NCBI GenBank assembly: GCA_963760735.1
Contig: CAVXEB010000004.1
Location: 1,364,001 to 1,428,000, forward strand
Direction: 5' to 3'
DNA length: 64,000 nucleotides
From: CF-46 sp963760735
GTDB lineage: Bacteria; Chloroflexota; Limnocylindria; Limnocylindrales; CSP1-4
The stretch's first letter is position 1. Every line of letters begins with the position of its first letter. The notes under the pieces were generated by a model. It made no database searches and was not told the DNA's origin. It saw only the letters and a list, made by a program, of their open reading frames with translations. Positions 37,095 to 47,395 of this stretch are shown here, piece after piece. Position numbers and translations under genes: made by a program.

Positions 37095-37765
37095 TCGTCG
37101 CCCTGATCCCGGGCTACAACGAGGCACCCAGGATCGCCGCGGTCGTGACTGCGACGCGCGAGCGGCTGCCCGTGATCGTCGTCGACGACGGCTCGTCGGA
37201 CGGGACGGCGGAGGTGGCTCGCAAGGCCGGGGCCACCGTCGTGGAGCAGCGGCCGAACCAGGGCAAGGGAGCGGCGCTCCGGGCCGGCTTCCGCCGGGCG
37301 ATCGACGACGGCGCCGAGGCGATCCTGACGCTCGATGCCGACGGCCAGCACGACCCGCGCGAGATCCCGCGGTTCCTCGAGGCGTTCGCGACCGAGCCGC
37401 GACCCGACCTCGTCATCGGACGCCGCAACTTCCGGGCGATGCCGCCGATGCGGCGGCTGTCGAACGAGCTCGGCCGGATCGCGTTCTCCTGGGCAGTCGG
37501 CGAGGCGATCCCGGACAACCAGTCGGGCTACCGGCTCGTGTCTCGCCGCCTCGCCGAGACGACCCTCGCCAGCGACGAGCACGGCTTCGCGTTCGAGGTC
37601 GAGCAGATCACGACCTGCATCCGGATGGCCGGCACGATCGCCTGGGTCCCGATCCGCACGATCTACGCCGGCGAGCCGTCGCACATCCGCCCGATCGCCC
37701 ACCTGCGGGAGTTCGTCCGGATCGTCGGGCAGGCCCGCCGCGACGTGCGGACGCCCCTGGACTGA
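37091..37765 (+). CDS. Family 2 glycosyltransferase (polyprenol-phosphate type)
   Basis: A 224-residue GT-A fold enzyme resembling dolichol-phosphate mannosyltransferase. The nucleotide-sugar site is LIPGYNEAPRI and VVDDGSSDGT, the metal-binding DxD is ILTLDADGQHDP, and the acceptor region is NQSGYRLVSRR. There is no C-terminal membrane domain. It would supply a polyprenol-linked sugar, which a GT39-like protein such as the one at 32255 could use, but that link is a guess. The GTG overlaps the selD stop (GTGA). Confidence 0.88.
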   Translation: MIVALIPGYNEAPRIAAVVTATRERLPVIVVDDGSSDGTAEVARKAGATVVEQRPNQGKGAALRAGFRRAIDDGAEAILTLDADGQHDPREIPRFLEAFATEPRPDLVIGRRNFRAMPPMRRLSNELGRIAFSWAVGEAIPDNQSGYRLVSRRLAETTLASDEHGFAFEVEQITTCIRMAGTIAWVPIRTIYAGEPSHIRPIAHLREFVRIVGQARRDVRTPLD

Positions 37766-37780
37766 TCGGCCGCGGCCGGC

Positions 37781-37797
37781 GATCCGCCACTCGGATC
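37781..37797. terminator. Small hairpin after the glycosyltransferase gene
   Basis: The stem gatccg/cggatc (37781-37797) with loop ccact lies between convergent genes ending at 37765 and 37898. It is short, and the T run after it is poor, so this is a weak call. Confidence 0.3.
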
Positions 37798-37897
37798 AGA
37801 TTCGGCCGAGGCTCTCGTCATCCTCTGCCCGGGAGCGGTCGGTCGAGCGCGGGGGCCGCGGACCCGACGCGAGTCTCGGATGACCCGCCGGACCGGG

Positions 37898-38077
37898 TCA
37901 GCGAGCCGGAGCGGACGCCGCCGGAGTCGTCACGTCGACGATCTGGATCACCGTCCGCTCGGTGTAGCCGCCCACGAGGTAGACGACCACGAGGATCAGG
38001 CTGGCGACGCTGAGCGTGATCGCCAGCCCGGCTGTGCGGGCTTCGTGGACGCGGGATCGATCGCGGTGGACGGGCAT
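37898..38077 (-). CDS. Small single-helix membrane protein
   Basis: A 59-residue protein with a basic N-terminus (MPVHRDRSRVHEAR), one helix (GLAITLSVASLILVVVYLVG) and a short outer tail ending TPAASAPAR. No family is recognised. The ATG at 38077 is the natural start; the longer frame upstream is Arg/Gly-rich and unlikely. It lies just before the formate dehydrogenase subunit on the other strand. The 255 bp between them contain no other gene. Confidence 0.55.
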   Translation of the reverse strand: MPVHRDRSRVHEARTAGLAITLSVASLILVVVYLVGGYTERTVIQIVDVTTPAASAPAR

Positions 38078-38295
38078 CGCGCGGCACCCTATCAACCCCA
38101 CACGGCCGCGAAACCACCCGAATGGATGACCCGCGGGCCGGACCCACCGGCCAGTCCCTCGACTGCGTTCGTCGCGCATGGGTGCGTCAGCGCAAGGCGC
38201 GCCCGAGCACGGAAGCGAGCGGACTCAGACGTCCGTGAGCGACGCGCACAGGGCGCAACGCAACGATGGCGTGCCCAGGCGCGACAGCCGGAAGT

Positions 38296-38301
38296 TAGAA
38301 T
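38296..38301 (+). promoter_or_regulatory. Possible -10 element before the formate dehydrogenase gene
   Basis: TAGAAT at 38296-38301 is the best TAnnnT match before the GTG at 38333 and stands out in GC-rich DNA. No convincing -35 box is found. It matters because the FDH fragment has been cut from its original operon and would need its own promoter. Confidence 0.25.
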
Positions 38302-38332
38302 CCGCGCGTCAGTACTCGCACCGAGGCACGAA

Positions 38333-40246
38333 GTGCCGAGAGATTACGTGCGCTTGACCCAGCCCCTCGTCCGCGACTCGAAGGACGCCCCGCTGCGCCC
38401 GGCGAGCTGGGACGAGGCGATGACGAAGGTCGTCGCGGGCTTCACGGCGGCAAAGGCCGCCCACGGGCCCACGACCTTCGGCGTCTTCTCGTGCTCGAAG
38501 GCGACCAACGAGGTCAACTTCGCCGCACAGAAGTTCAGCCGAGCCGTGCTGGGCAGCAACAACATCGACAGCTGCAACCGGACCTGACACGCCCCGAGCG
38601 TCGCCGGTCTGGCGATGGTGTTCGGTGCCGGTGGCGGCACAAGTTCATACCGTGAGGTCGAGGACACCGATCTGATCGTCCTCTGGGGCAGCAACGCCCG
38701 CGAGACGCATCCGATCTTCTTCCACCACCTTCTCCGCGGCGTCCGCAATGGCGCGCGCCTCTACGCGGTCGACCCGCGCCGGACGAGCAGCGCCGAGTGG
38801 GCCGACACGTGGCTCGGCCTCGACGTCGGCAGCGACATCGCCCTGGCGAACGCGGTCGGCCGCGAGATCATCGCGGCGGGCCTCGAGAACGAGGCGTTCA
38901 TCGCCCGCGCGACGGAGGGCTTCGAGGCCTACCGCGCGAAGGTCGAGCCGTACACGCTCGAGTACGCGGAGCGCGAGACGGGCGTCCCGGCGGACGCGAT
39001 CCGCGAGCTCGCCCACGCGTTCGCGAAGGCCGACACCGCGATGATCTGCTGGACGCTCGGCATCACCGAGCACCACAACGCGGTCGACAACGTCCTCGCC
39101 CTGATCGACCTCGTGCTTCTGACCGGCCACGTCGGACGGTACGGCAGCGGGGTCAACCCGCTCCGGGGCCAGAACAACGTCCAGGGCGGCGGCGACATGG
39201 GAGCGCTGCCGAACCGGCTGCCGGGCTTCCAGCATGTCGAGAACGACCGGCTCCGGGCGAAGTTCGACGAGGCCTGGGGCGTGACGACGCCGCCACGTCG
39301 GGGCTGGCATCTGTCCGAGATGTTCGACGCGATGGAGCGGGACGAGCTCCAGGCGATCTACTGCATCGGCGAGAACCCGGTCCAGTCGGAGGCCGACCAG
39401 GCGCGGGCGAAGCACCTGCTCTCGACGCGCGAGTTCATGGTCGTCCAGGACATCTTCCTGACCGCGACCGCCGAGCTCGCGGATGTCGTCCTGCCGGCGG
39501 CCGCGTCCTGGGCCGAGAGCGAGGGCACGGTCACGAACTCCGAGCGGCGGGTCCAGCGCGTCCGCAAGGCGCTCGAACCGCCGGGCGAGGCACGCGACGA
39601 CCTCTGGATCATCGTCGACCTCGCCCGCCGGATGGGCTCGGACTGGGGCTGGCAGACCGCGGAGGACGCCTGGAACGAGGTCCGGATGCTGTCGCCCGTC
39701 CACGCCGGGATGTCGTACCGGCGGCTCGAGGAGCTCGGCGGGCTCCAGTGGCCGTGCTACGACGAGAACCACCCCGGCGAGCTGTTCCTCCACAGCCGGC
39801 TGTGGGAGGACCCGGTCCCCGGCAACCGCGTCCCGTTCGTGCCCGTCGACCACGATCCGCCGGTCGACAAGCTCGACGCCGACTATCCGATCCGCCTCAC
39901 GACCGGCCGGCGGCTGGACTCGTACAACACCGGCGTCCAGACCAACCGCTACACCTCGCCGCTCCGGCGCGGCGAGTCGCTCGACATCTCCCCGGAGGAC
40001 GCCGTGACCTACGGGCTCGCCGACGGCGAGCGGGTCCGGGTGGTCTCCCGCCGGGGGGCCGTCGAGGCACCCGTCCGGATCGACGAGGGGCTGCGGCCCG
40101 GGCTCACCTTCATGACCCTCCACTTCCAGGACGACGTCGCGACGAACCTCCTCACGATCGACGCAACCGACCCGAAGTCGGGCACCGCCGAGTTCAAGGC
40201 GACCGCGATCCGGATCGAGAAGCTGGCGGAGCCGGTCGCGACCTGA
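38333..40246 (+). CDS. fdhA: Formate dehydrogenase catalytic (Mo/W) domain, selenoprotein, N-terminal FeS domain missing
   Basis: The molybdopterin-binding part of an FDH alpha chain, 637 residues with Sec at 85. The open frame is interrupted only by TGA at 38585-38587. Reading it as Sec gives NNIDSCNRT-U-HAPSVAGL, where FDH enzymes have Cys or Sec as metal ligand. On both sides the protein matches the family: VRLTQPLVR before, VLWGSNARETHPI, NPLRGQNNVQGGGDMGALPN and ADVVLPAAASWAESEGT after, and the C-terminal barrel LTTGRRLDSYNTGVQTNR. The usual N-terminal [4Fe-4S] domain is absent. It is encoded at the end of the gene at 44031. The GTG start follows a weak GAGG. Confidence 0.9.
38585..38618 (+). 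promoter_or_regulatory. Selenocysteine UGA codon and bacterial SECIS hairpin
   Basis: After the TGA, 18 bases precede a GGUCU apical loop at 38606-38610. It is closed by cgcc/ggcg and extended by t-a, g-t and c-g pairs (about 38599-38617). From memory, E. coli fdhF also has 18 bases between UGA and a GGUCU loop, so position and loop sequence both match what SelB recognises. The codons it spans (HAPSVAGLAM) are conserved protein too. Confidence 0.85.
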
Positions 40247-40276
40247 TCCGGAGCCGTCCGCGGCTACACTCGGGCC

Positions 40277-40708
40277 ATGACCATTCCTGCCCGCATCAGC
40301 ATCGTGACGATCGGCGTGGCCGACGTCAGTCGGTCTGTCCGGTTCTACGAGACCCTCGGCTGGCAGCGCGCCGCGTCGTCGATCGACGACGAGATCTCGT
40401 GGTTCAGGACGACCGACAGCTACCTCGGCATCTTCGGCTGGCATGCGCTCGCCGAGGACGCGAATGTGACGGACGCAACCCGCGGCTCGTTCGGCGGGAT
40501 CACCCTCGCGATCAACGTCGAGAGCCGCGAGGCGGTCGACACCGCGATCGACGAGGCGATCGCGGCCGGCGGCTCCCTTCTGAAGCCGGGGACCGAGTTC
40601 CCGTTCGGCTACAGCGGCTATTTCGCCGACCCCGACGGACATGCCTGGGAAGTCTGCTGGAACCCCGGGTTCCCGCTCGGGGCGGACGGCCGGATCACGA
40701 TCGACTGA
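40277..40708 (+). CDS. VOC/glyoxalase-fold protein
   Basis: A 143-residue vicinal-oxygen-chelate protein made of two paired beta-alpha-beta-beta-beta modules (ISIVTIGVADVSRSVRFY and GYSGYFADPDGHAWEVCW). The C-terminal PDGHAWEV box is the usual metal-ligand position. The enzyme activity cannot be told. It lies 30 bp after the FDH catalytic gene and 9 bp before ridA on the same strand. Confidence 0.85.
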   Translation: MTIPARISIVTIGVADVSRSVRFYETLGWQRAASSIDDEISWFRTTDSYLGIFGWHALAEDANVTDATRGSFGGITLAINVESREAVDTAIDEAIAAGGSLLKPGTEFPFGYSGYFADPDGHAWEVCWNPGFPLGADGRITID

Positions 40709-40717
40709 GGGGAACCG

Positions 40718-41104
40718 ATGCAGATCATCACGACGACCGACGCGCCCTCCGGCACGCCGTCGGGGCCGTTCCCGTACAGCCAGGCGGTCATTGCCGGCGG
40801 GCTGATCTTCGTCTCCGGCCAGGGCCCGTTCGACCCGACGACCGGCGCGATCGTCGGGACGACCATCCAGGAACAGACCCGGCAGGCGCTGGCGAACGTC
40901 CGGGCGATCCTCGAGGCCGCGGGCAGCTCGATGGATCGGATCGCCAACGCGACCTTCATCCTCGCCCGGTCCGAGGATTTCGGCGGGATGAACGAGGAAT
41001 GGCGCCACTGGTTCGCGGCGGATCCTCCGGCCCGGTCCGGCGCCAAGCTCCCGCTCGACGTCCCGGGCCTCCTGATCTCGATCGCGGTCATCGCCGAGGC
41101 GTGA
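40718..41104 (+). CDS. ridA: RidA/YjgF family enamine/imine deaminase
   Basis: A 128-residue trimeric protein that hydrolyses reactive enamine/imine products of PLP enzymes. Signature features are PYSQAVIAGGLIFVSGQG, FDPTTGAIVG and ALANVRAILEAAGSSMDRI. The C-terminal part of the usual signature reads PARSGAKLPLDVPG, close to the PARSxV pattern with the catalytic Arg present. Its stop overlaps the GTG of the next gene. A direct role in formate metabolism is not apparent. Confidence 0.9.
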   Translation: MQIITTTDAPSGTPSGPFPYSQAVIAGGLIFVSGQGPFDPTTGAIVGTTIQEQTRQALANVRAILEAAGSSMDRIANATFILARSEDFGGMNEEWRHWFAADPPARSGAKLPLDVPGLLISIAVIAEA

Positions 41105-41574
41105 CCGACCTCGGGCATCGATCGAACCGGATCGTGGAGCAACGCCCGGACGTAGTCCACGATCGCCTGCTCGAGCTGACTGCGCGCCTCCGCGACGAGG
41201 TGCCGCCGATCGAGCCGGGCACCGATGCGGCGACGCTCCTCGGGATCACCGGCAGCCTCGGGATCGAGGTTGCCGACCGCGGCCCGTCGCGGATCGAGCT
41301 GCGGACGACCCGCGGCCGCGTACGGGCCCAGGCCGCGGCGATCATCGGCGCCGCGGACGGCGGGCGGTCGAGCCTCACGATCGGCGTCGCGATCGAGCCC
41401 CAGGGCATGGCGGCCAACCTGATGCTCAACGTCGCGCTCGGCACGCGCCCGAACCTCCGCCAGGAGGTCGTCGACGGCCTCGAGGAAGTCATGACCGATC
41501 TCGCCACGGAGCTCGCCAAGCCGGAGGCCGACTGGGACCCCGCCGCGTGGAGGCCGCCCCACCTGGGTCGCTGA
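41101..41574 (+). CDS. Conserved-looking hypothetical protein
   Basis: A 157-residue soluble protein, family not recognised. After a charged helix (RPDVVHDRLLELTARLRDE) it alternates strands and turns (IELRTTRGRVRAQAAAII, SLTIGVAIEPQGMAANLML) and ends in an acidic helix and PAAWRPP. Codon use is normal for the window. The GTG overlaps the ridA stop by 4 bases, so it is translated with ridA. A ligand-binding fold is conceivable, but nothing specific can be said. Confidence 0.65.
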   Translation: MTDLGHRSNRIVEQRPDVVHDRLLELTARLRDEVPPIEPGTDAATLLGITGSLGIEVADRGPSRIELRTTRGRVRAQAAAIIGAADGGRSSLTIGVAIEPQGMAANLMLNVALGTRPNLRQEVVDGLEEVMTDLATELAKPEADWDPAAWRPPHLGR

Positions 41575-41701
41575 CGGGGCGCGGCTGGTCGACGTGCGCG
41601 GAACCGGCGACGTTCTGCCACGATGGGTGGTCCAACCGACAGAGCCGGCCGAACGCGATCGGCCGGGCCGGGAGCGCTCCCGGGGCGAGGAGTCAACTGC
41701 G

Positions 41702-42133
41702 ATGCCCAGCGCGCAACGTACGATCCGGATCGACCGACCTCCGGACCAGGTCTTCGCGTTCTTCGTGAATCCCGCGAACGACCGGGCATGGCGATCGCAC
41801 GTGAAGGAGATCGCCGCCGACGGTCCGATCGCGGTCGGGTCGCACGTCCACCAGGTCGTCGAGGGCCCGGGTGGACGCGGGATCGCGGCCGACATGGAGG
41901 TCACCGCCTACGACCCGCCGAGGCAGTATGCGTTCCGGGTCGTCGCCGGACCGGCCCGACCGATCGGCGAGTTCCGGTTCGCCCCCGCCGCCGGCGGAAC
42001 CGACGTGACCTTCTCGCTGAGTGCGGAGCTCGGCGGTCTGAAGAAGCTGTTCATGAGCCGCCCGGTCCAGTCGTCGATGGATGGCGAGATGGCCGCCCTC
42101 GATACCGCGAAAGCCAGGCTCGAAGGCGGCTGA
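41702..42133 (+). CDS. SRPBCC (polyketide cyclase-like) protein
   Basis: A 143-residue START-like protein: the first strand is RTIRIDRPPDQVFAFFVNP, then NDRAWRSHVKEI, and the closing helix is SSMDGEMAALDTAKARLEG. It is distinct in sequence from the SRPBCC protein at 11103. The ATG at 41702 follows CGGGGCGAGGAG at ribosome-site distance. It lies 59 bp before the FDH NuoEF-like gene. The ligand is unknown. Confidence 0.82.
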   Translation: MPSAQRTIRIDRPPDQVFAFFVNPANDRAWRSHVKEIAADGPIAVGSHVHQVVEGPGGRGIAADMEVTAYDPPRQYAFRVVAGPARPIGEFRFAPAAGGTDVTFSLSAELGGLKKLFMSRPVQSSMDGEMAALDTAKARLEGG

Positions 42134-42192
42134 GCCGCACCACGGATCGGGACCGGCAGCCGCGCCCGATCCGCGCGGCTACACTCGGAGCG

Positions 42193-44030
<1,838 letters not shown>

Positions 44031-44034
<4 letters not shown>

Positions 44035-45053
44035 CCGACCACGACCCGCGGATCGACGACCTCCCGATCCCGGGGATCCTCCTCGAGCCGCCCGCCCGCC
44101 CCAGCCGGCCGCCGGTCGCGCCGCCCGGGCCCGGACGGCCCGCCGTGGAGCTGACGATCGACGGCGTGGCGGTCAGCGTCCGGGCCGGCTCGACGATCCT
44201 CGAGGCCTGCCGTGGCGAGGGGATCGATACCCCCACGCTCTGCTACCTCGAGAACCTGACGCCGGTCAACGTCTGCCGCGTCTGCGTCGTCGAGGTCACG
44301 GGGTCGCGGGTCCTCGTGCCGGCGTGCTCCCGGAAGGTCGAGTCCGGCATGGACGTCCAGACGGACACCGAGCGCGTCCGTCACAGTCGGAAGATGGTCC
44401 TCGAGTTCCTGGGCTCGTCGGTCGACCTCTCGACCGCGCCGTCGGCCATGGGCTACATCGATCGCTACGACGCCGATCCCGGGCGATACGGCGAGCCCTC
44501 GGATCCAGCCGCCGCCGGCGAGCGGGACGCCCACGAGGCCGGCCACCATCACGTTCCGCCCGTCGATGCGGCCCAGACGGTCCATCAGCCGGTCATGGTC
44601 GACAACAACCTCTACGTCCGGGACTACTCGAAATGCATCCTCTGCTACAAGTGCGTCGAGGCCTGCGGCGAGGACGCCCAGAACACGTTCGCGATCGCCG
44701 TCGCCGGTCGCGGCTTCGACGCCCGGATCTCGACGGAGGCGGCCGTTCCGCTGCCGGACAGCGCCTGCGTCTACTGCGGCAACTGCATCGGCGTCTGCCC
44801 GACCGGCGCCCTGATGTTCAAGAGCGAGCACGACATGCGGGCCGCCGGGACGTGGGACGAGGACGCCCAGACGGTGACCGAGACGATCTGCCCGTACTGC
44901 GGCGTCGGCTGCTCGCTGGAGCTCCACGTCCAGGACAACGAGATCGTGAAGGTGACCTCGCCGCTAGACTCGTCCGTCACGGACGGCCACCTCTGCATCA
45001 AGGGCCGGTTCGGCTTCCAGTTCGTCCAGACCCGAGGTCCCGGGCCGGGCTGA
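44031..45053 (+). CDS. Iron-sulfur N-terminal part of formate dehydrogenase alpha (NuoG-like), separated from its catalytic domain
   Basis: A 340-residue electron-transfer protein equal to the N-terminal third of NAD-dependent FDH alpha chains. [2Fe-2S] ligands are Cys 71, 82, 85 and 99. Two [4Fe-4S] clusters use CILCYKC-x3-C (202-212) and CVYCGNC-x3-C (246-256). A fourth cluster has the molybdopterin-oxidoreductase motif CPYCGVGC with Cys in CIKGRFGF (287-322). In intact FDH the catalytic domain follows at once. Here the reading ends FVQTR then GPGPG-stop, and the continuation (RDYVRLTQPLVR) is the start of the gene at 38333. The GTG overlaps the NuoEF stop. Confidence 0.9.
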
Positions 45054-45054
45054 C

Positions 45055-45522
45055 CTACGGGCACACGGATGCAGGGGTCGGCGGCTTCACGAGGTACGCG
45101 CAGACCCCGTCCGACCAGCGATTCCGGTCGGCGACGAGGACGACGATGGCGGTCGGCCCGTACATGGCGATGGCGTTCTTCGGCGAGACGTCGCGAATCG
45201 CAAACACCGAATCATCGCGGAATGGAAACCCGATGTTCGATGGACCGCGCGTCGCGTGACCGATCGGCGAGAGATCGGCGTCCGTCAGCGACCAGCCGTC
45301 GTAGACCATTCCGACGGCCCTCGTGTCTTCGTACAGGCGGCCGTCATATTCGACCTGGCTCAGGCACGCGCCGGTCGCAGGCGCCAAGGATGCCTTCGGC
45401 GGAGGCCCGACGAGCGAGGCGACGGTCACCCGGGCGGCCGCGGTCTCGAATGGCGCGAAGCACGACGCGTGCTGCAGGCCACGATCCACGGGGCGCCGAT
45501 GACCGCGCCACGAGGAGCCCAA
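45055..45522 (-). CDS. Hypothetical protein, possibly secreted
   Basis: No family recognised. The readable core contains YDGRLYEDTRAVGMVYDGW, RGPSNIGFPFRDDSVFAI and NAIAMYGPTAIVVLVADR, a mixed composition unlike random GC-rich frames. Cys residues occur in pairs (near ACLS and GVCAY, SVCP). The start is uncertain: ATG at 45522 (155 residues) or GTG at 45429 (124 residues). It converges on the FDH iron-sulfur gene with 1 bp between the stops, right at the FDH breakpoint, so it may mark foreign flanking DNA. Confidence 0.55.
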   Translation of the reverse strand: MGSSWRGHRRPVDRGLQHASCFAPFETAAARVTVASLVGPPPKASLAPATGACLSQVEYDGRLYEDTRAVGMVYDGWSLTDADLSPIGHATRGPSNIGFPFRDDSVFAIRDVSPKNAIAMYGPTAIVVLVADRNRWSDGVCAYLVKPPTPASVCP

Positions 45523-45561
45523 GCCAGCGCGCCGTCGGTCGAGCCATCACTCCGGAAGACG

Positions 45562-46422
45562 TCAATCGAAGCCGAGCAGGTCGCGCAGGTCGATCCGCTC
45601 ATCGTGGGCGTAGACGTTGAACCCGTCGCCGCGCAGGAACCCGACGAGCGTCACCCCGAGGCGGTCGGCGGCCTCGATCGCGAGGTCGCTCGGCGCGGAG
45701 ACCGCGCAGAGGATCGGGGCTCCGGCGACAGCCGCCTTCTGGACGATCTCGAAGCTGACCCTCCCGCTGACCATCAGGATCCGGCCGTGCAGCGGCATCG
45801 CCTTCGCGAGGACCTGTGACCCGACCAGCTTGTCGAGCGCGTTGTGGCGCCCGACGTCCTCGCGGAGCGCGAGCAGCTCGCCCGTGGGGCTGAAGAGGCC
45901 CGTTGCGTGGAGCCCGCCGGTCTCCTCGAACGCCCGCTGCGCCGCGCGGAGGAGGTCCGGCAGCGCGAGGATCACGCTCCGCGCCACGACCGGGCCCTCC
46001 GGGATCGGATCGGAGCGGACGGCGATCTCGTCGAGCGAGGCCTTGCCGCAGATCCCGCACGACGCCGTCGCGACGAAGTGACGCTCCGCGACTCGCGACG
46101 CGTCGAACGGACGCGCGAGATGGACGGTCACCTGGTCGTCGGGCTGACTCATCGCCGCCGGGTCGCCGAACGTCGTCCGGATGACCTCCGGTCCGTCGAT
46201 GAGGCCCTCGGTCTTCAGGAAGCCGATCGCCAGCTCGGCCTCGTGGCCGGGCGTTCGCATCGTGACCGCGACGGCAACCGGATCCTGGCCCGGACCCGCA
46301 GCGCGGATCTCGAGCGGCTCCTCGCCGACGACCCGGTCGCCCCGGAACTCGAGGGAGGAACCGCGGACGGCGACGACACGCGTGGTCGTGACCTGGCGGG
46401 TCGGAGGGGCGACGGGATCCAC
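45562..46422 (-). CDS. fdhD: Formate dehydrogenase accessory sulfurtransferase FdhD
   Basis: A 286-residue cytosolic protein that carries sulfur from a cysteine desulfurase to the Mo- (or W-)bis-MGD cofactor of FDH; without it FDH is inactive. The active Cys loop is ATASCGICGKAS. Other family marks are RTPGHEAELAIGFLKTEG, LFSPTGELLALREDVGRHN and GRVSFEIVQKAAVAG. The GTG at 46422 gives the normal length; the open frame continues upstream through the opposite-strand oxidoreductase by chance. Its presence next to a Sec-containing FDH strongly supports the FDH assignment over other molybdopterin enzymes. Confidence 0.95.
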   Translation of the reverse strand: MDPVAPPTRQVTTTRVVAVRGSSLEFRGDRVVGEEPLEIRAAGPGQDPVAVAVTMRTPGHEAELAIGFLKTEGLIDGPEVIRTTFGDPAAMSQPDDQVTVHLARPFDASRVAERHFVATASCGICGKASLDEIAVRSDPIPEGPVVARSVILALPDLLRAAQRAFEETGGLHATGLFSPTGELLALREDVGRHNALDKLVGSQVLAKAMPLHGRILMVSGRVSFEIVQKAAVAGAPILCAVSAPSDLAIEAADRLGVTLVGFLRGDGFNVYAHDERIDLRDLLGFD

Positions 46423-46493
46423 GCCGAGAGTGTAGGTCGGCGGCGCTCGAGAACGGCCGGTGCTACCGTCGCGGGCATGCTCCGGAGCCCGGC

Positions 46494-46961
46494 GTGGAGA
46501 TCCTGACCGACGCCGAGCGCGCGTTCCTCGAGGCAGCGCGGACCGCGACGCTGGCCACCCTGGCCCCGAGCGGCCGGCCGCGGCTCGTTCCGATCTGCTT
46601 CGTCGTCGGCGGCGACGCGCCAGACGGCCGGCCGCGCCTCTACAGCCCGCTCGACGACAAGCCGAAGCGGAGCGACGACCCGCACGATCTCGGGCGGGTC
46701 CAGGACCTGCTCGTCCTCCCGGAGGCCTCGCTGCTCGTCGACCGCTGGTCCGAGGACTGGGACCGGCTCGCCTGGCTCCGCCTCGAGGCCCGCGGGGTGC
46801 TCCTGGAGCCCGAGCCGCACGAGCGGGAGGAGCACGCGGCCGCGATCGTCGCCCTGCGCGCGAAGTACCCACAGTACGTGGACCACCGCCTCGAGGACCG
46901 GCCGATCATCCGGTTCATGGTCGATCGGGCGCGGTCCTGGGGCGACCTGACCGAGCCCTGA
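46494..46961 (+). CDS. PPOX-class flavin/F420-dependent oxidoreductase (TIGR03668-like)
   Basis: A 155-residue split-barrel flavoprotein. The conserved start is LTDAERAFLEAARTATLATL, then SGRPRLVPICFVV, and the C-terminal YPQYVDHRLEDRPIIRFMV closes the barrel. Related proteins in actinobacteria and Chloroflexota bind F420 or FMN; the substrate is not known. The GTG at 46494 is divergent from fdhD, 71 bp away, so they may share a regulatory region. Confidence 0.82.
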   Translation: MEILTDAERAFLEAARTATLATLAPSGRPRLVPICFVVGGDAPDGRPRLYSPLDDKPKRSDDPHDLGRVQDLLVLPEASLLVDRWSEDWDRLAWLRLEARGVLLEPEPHEREEHAAAIVALRAKYPQYVDHRLEDRPIIRFMVDRARSWGDLTEP

Positions 46962-47054
46962 TCGGCCTCAGCGGTCGGGACGGTCCAGGTAGATGGCCGG
47001 CGCGTGCGGTCGCAGGCAGTGGGTCGAGCTCATCGCCATCGTGGCGGGCGGCCG

Positions 47055-47342
47055 TCAGGCCGTCGCGGCGTCCGCGTGCGGGTGTGGATGCTGGTGTCGT
47101 GACCGGCCGGATCCGGGCTTCCAGCGGTCCGGTCCTTCCTCGACCGTCGCGCCGATGTCCTCGAGGAGCCGCCGCGAGACGGCGGCCACCTCCGCGATCG
47201 CCGTGTCGAACGCCTCGCTGTTCCTGGCGGACGGGGTCCGATACCCACTGACCTTGCGAACGAACTGGCGGGCAGCCGCCTCGATCTCACCGGTCGTCGC
47301 CGGTTCGTCCGGACGGCGAAGGACCTTGATACTGCGACACAT
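47055..47342 (-). CDS. DUF2277 family protein
   Basis: A 95-residue cytosolic protein. The N-terminus MCRSIKVLRRPDEPATTGEI and the central ARQFVRKVSGYRTPS are the family signature. The family is described in bacteria with no established function. The C-terminus is His-rich (HQHPHPHAD) and may bind metal. The ATG at 47342 is clear. It is 53 bp downstream of the RlpA-like gene on the same strand. Confidence 0.85.
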   Translation of the reverse strand: MCRSIKVLRRPDEPATTGEIEAAARQFVRKVSGYRTPSARNSEAFDTAIAEVAAVSRRLLEDIGATVEEGPDRWKPGSGRSRHQHPHPHADAATA

Positions 47343-47395
47343 GCCCTCAGCGTAACGGCTGTCGATCGCGGATGGGTGAGGCCGCGGCCAGGAGG

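Noticed and set aside
35723..37765. A fusion of SelD with a family 2 glycosyltransferase
   Set aside because: The joining segment is Arg-rich and non-conserved; the proper SelD ending lies one frame over and stops exactly at the glycosyltransferase GTG.
37880..38332. A longer N-terminus for the FDH catalytic gene starting at 37880
   Set aside because: The extra ~150 residues are Arg/Ala-rich, overlap a better gene on the other strand and match no FDH domain; the conserved protein begins at about 38336.
38585..38587. TGA as a true inactivating stop in fdhA
   Set aside because: The SECIS-like hairpin, conserved sequence on both sides and the full set of selenocysteine genes nearby make readthrough far more likely.
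38615..40246. FDH subunit starting at the ATG 38615, after the TGA
   Set aside because: It would remove the metal-ligand residue and the conserved HAPSVAGL segment, both of which are present in frame upstream.
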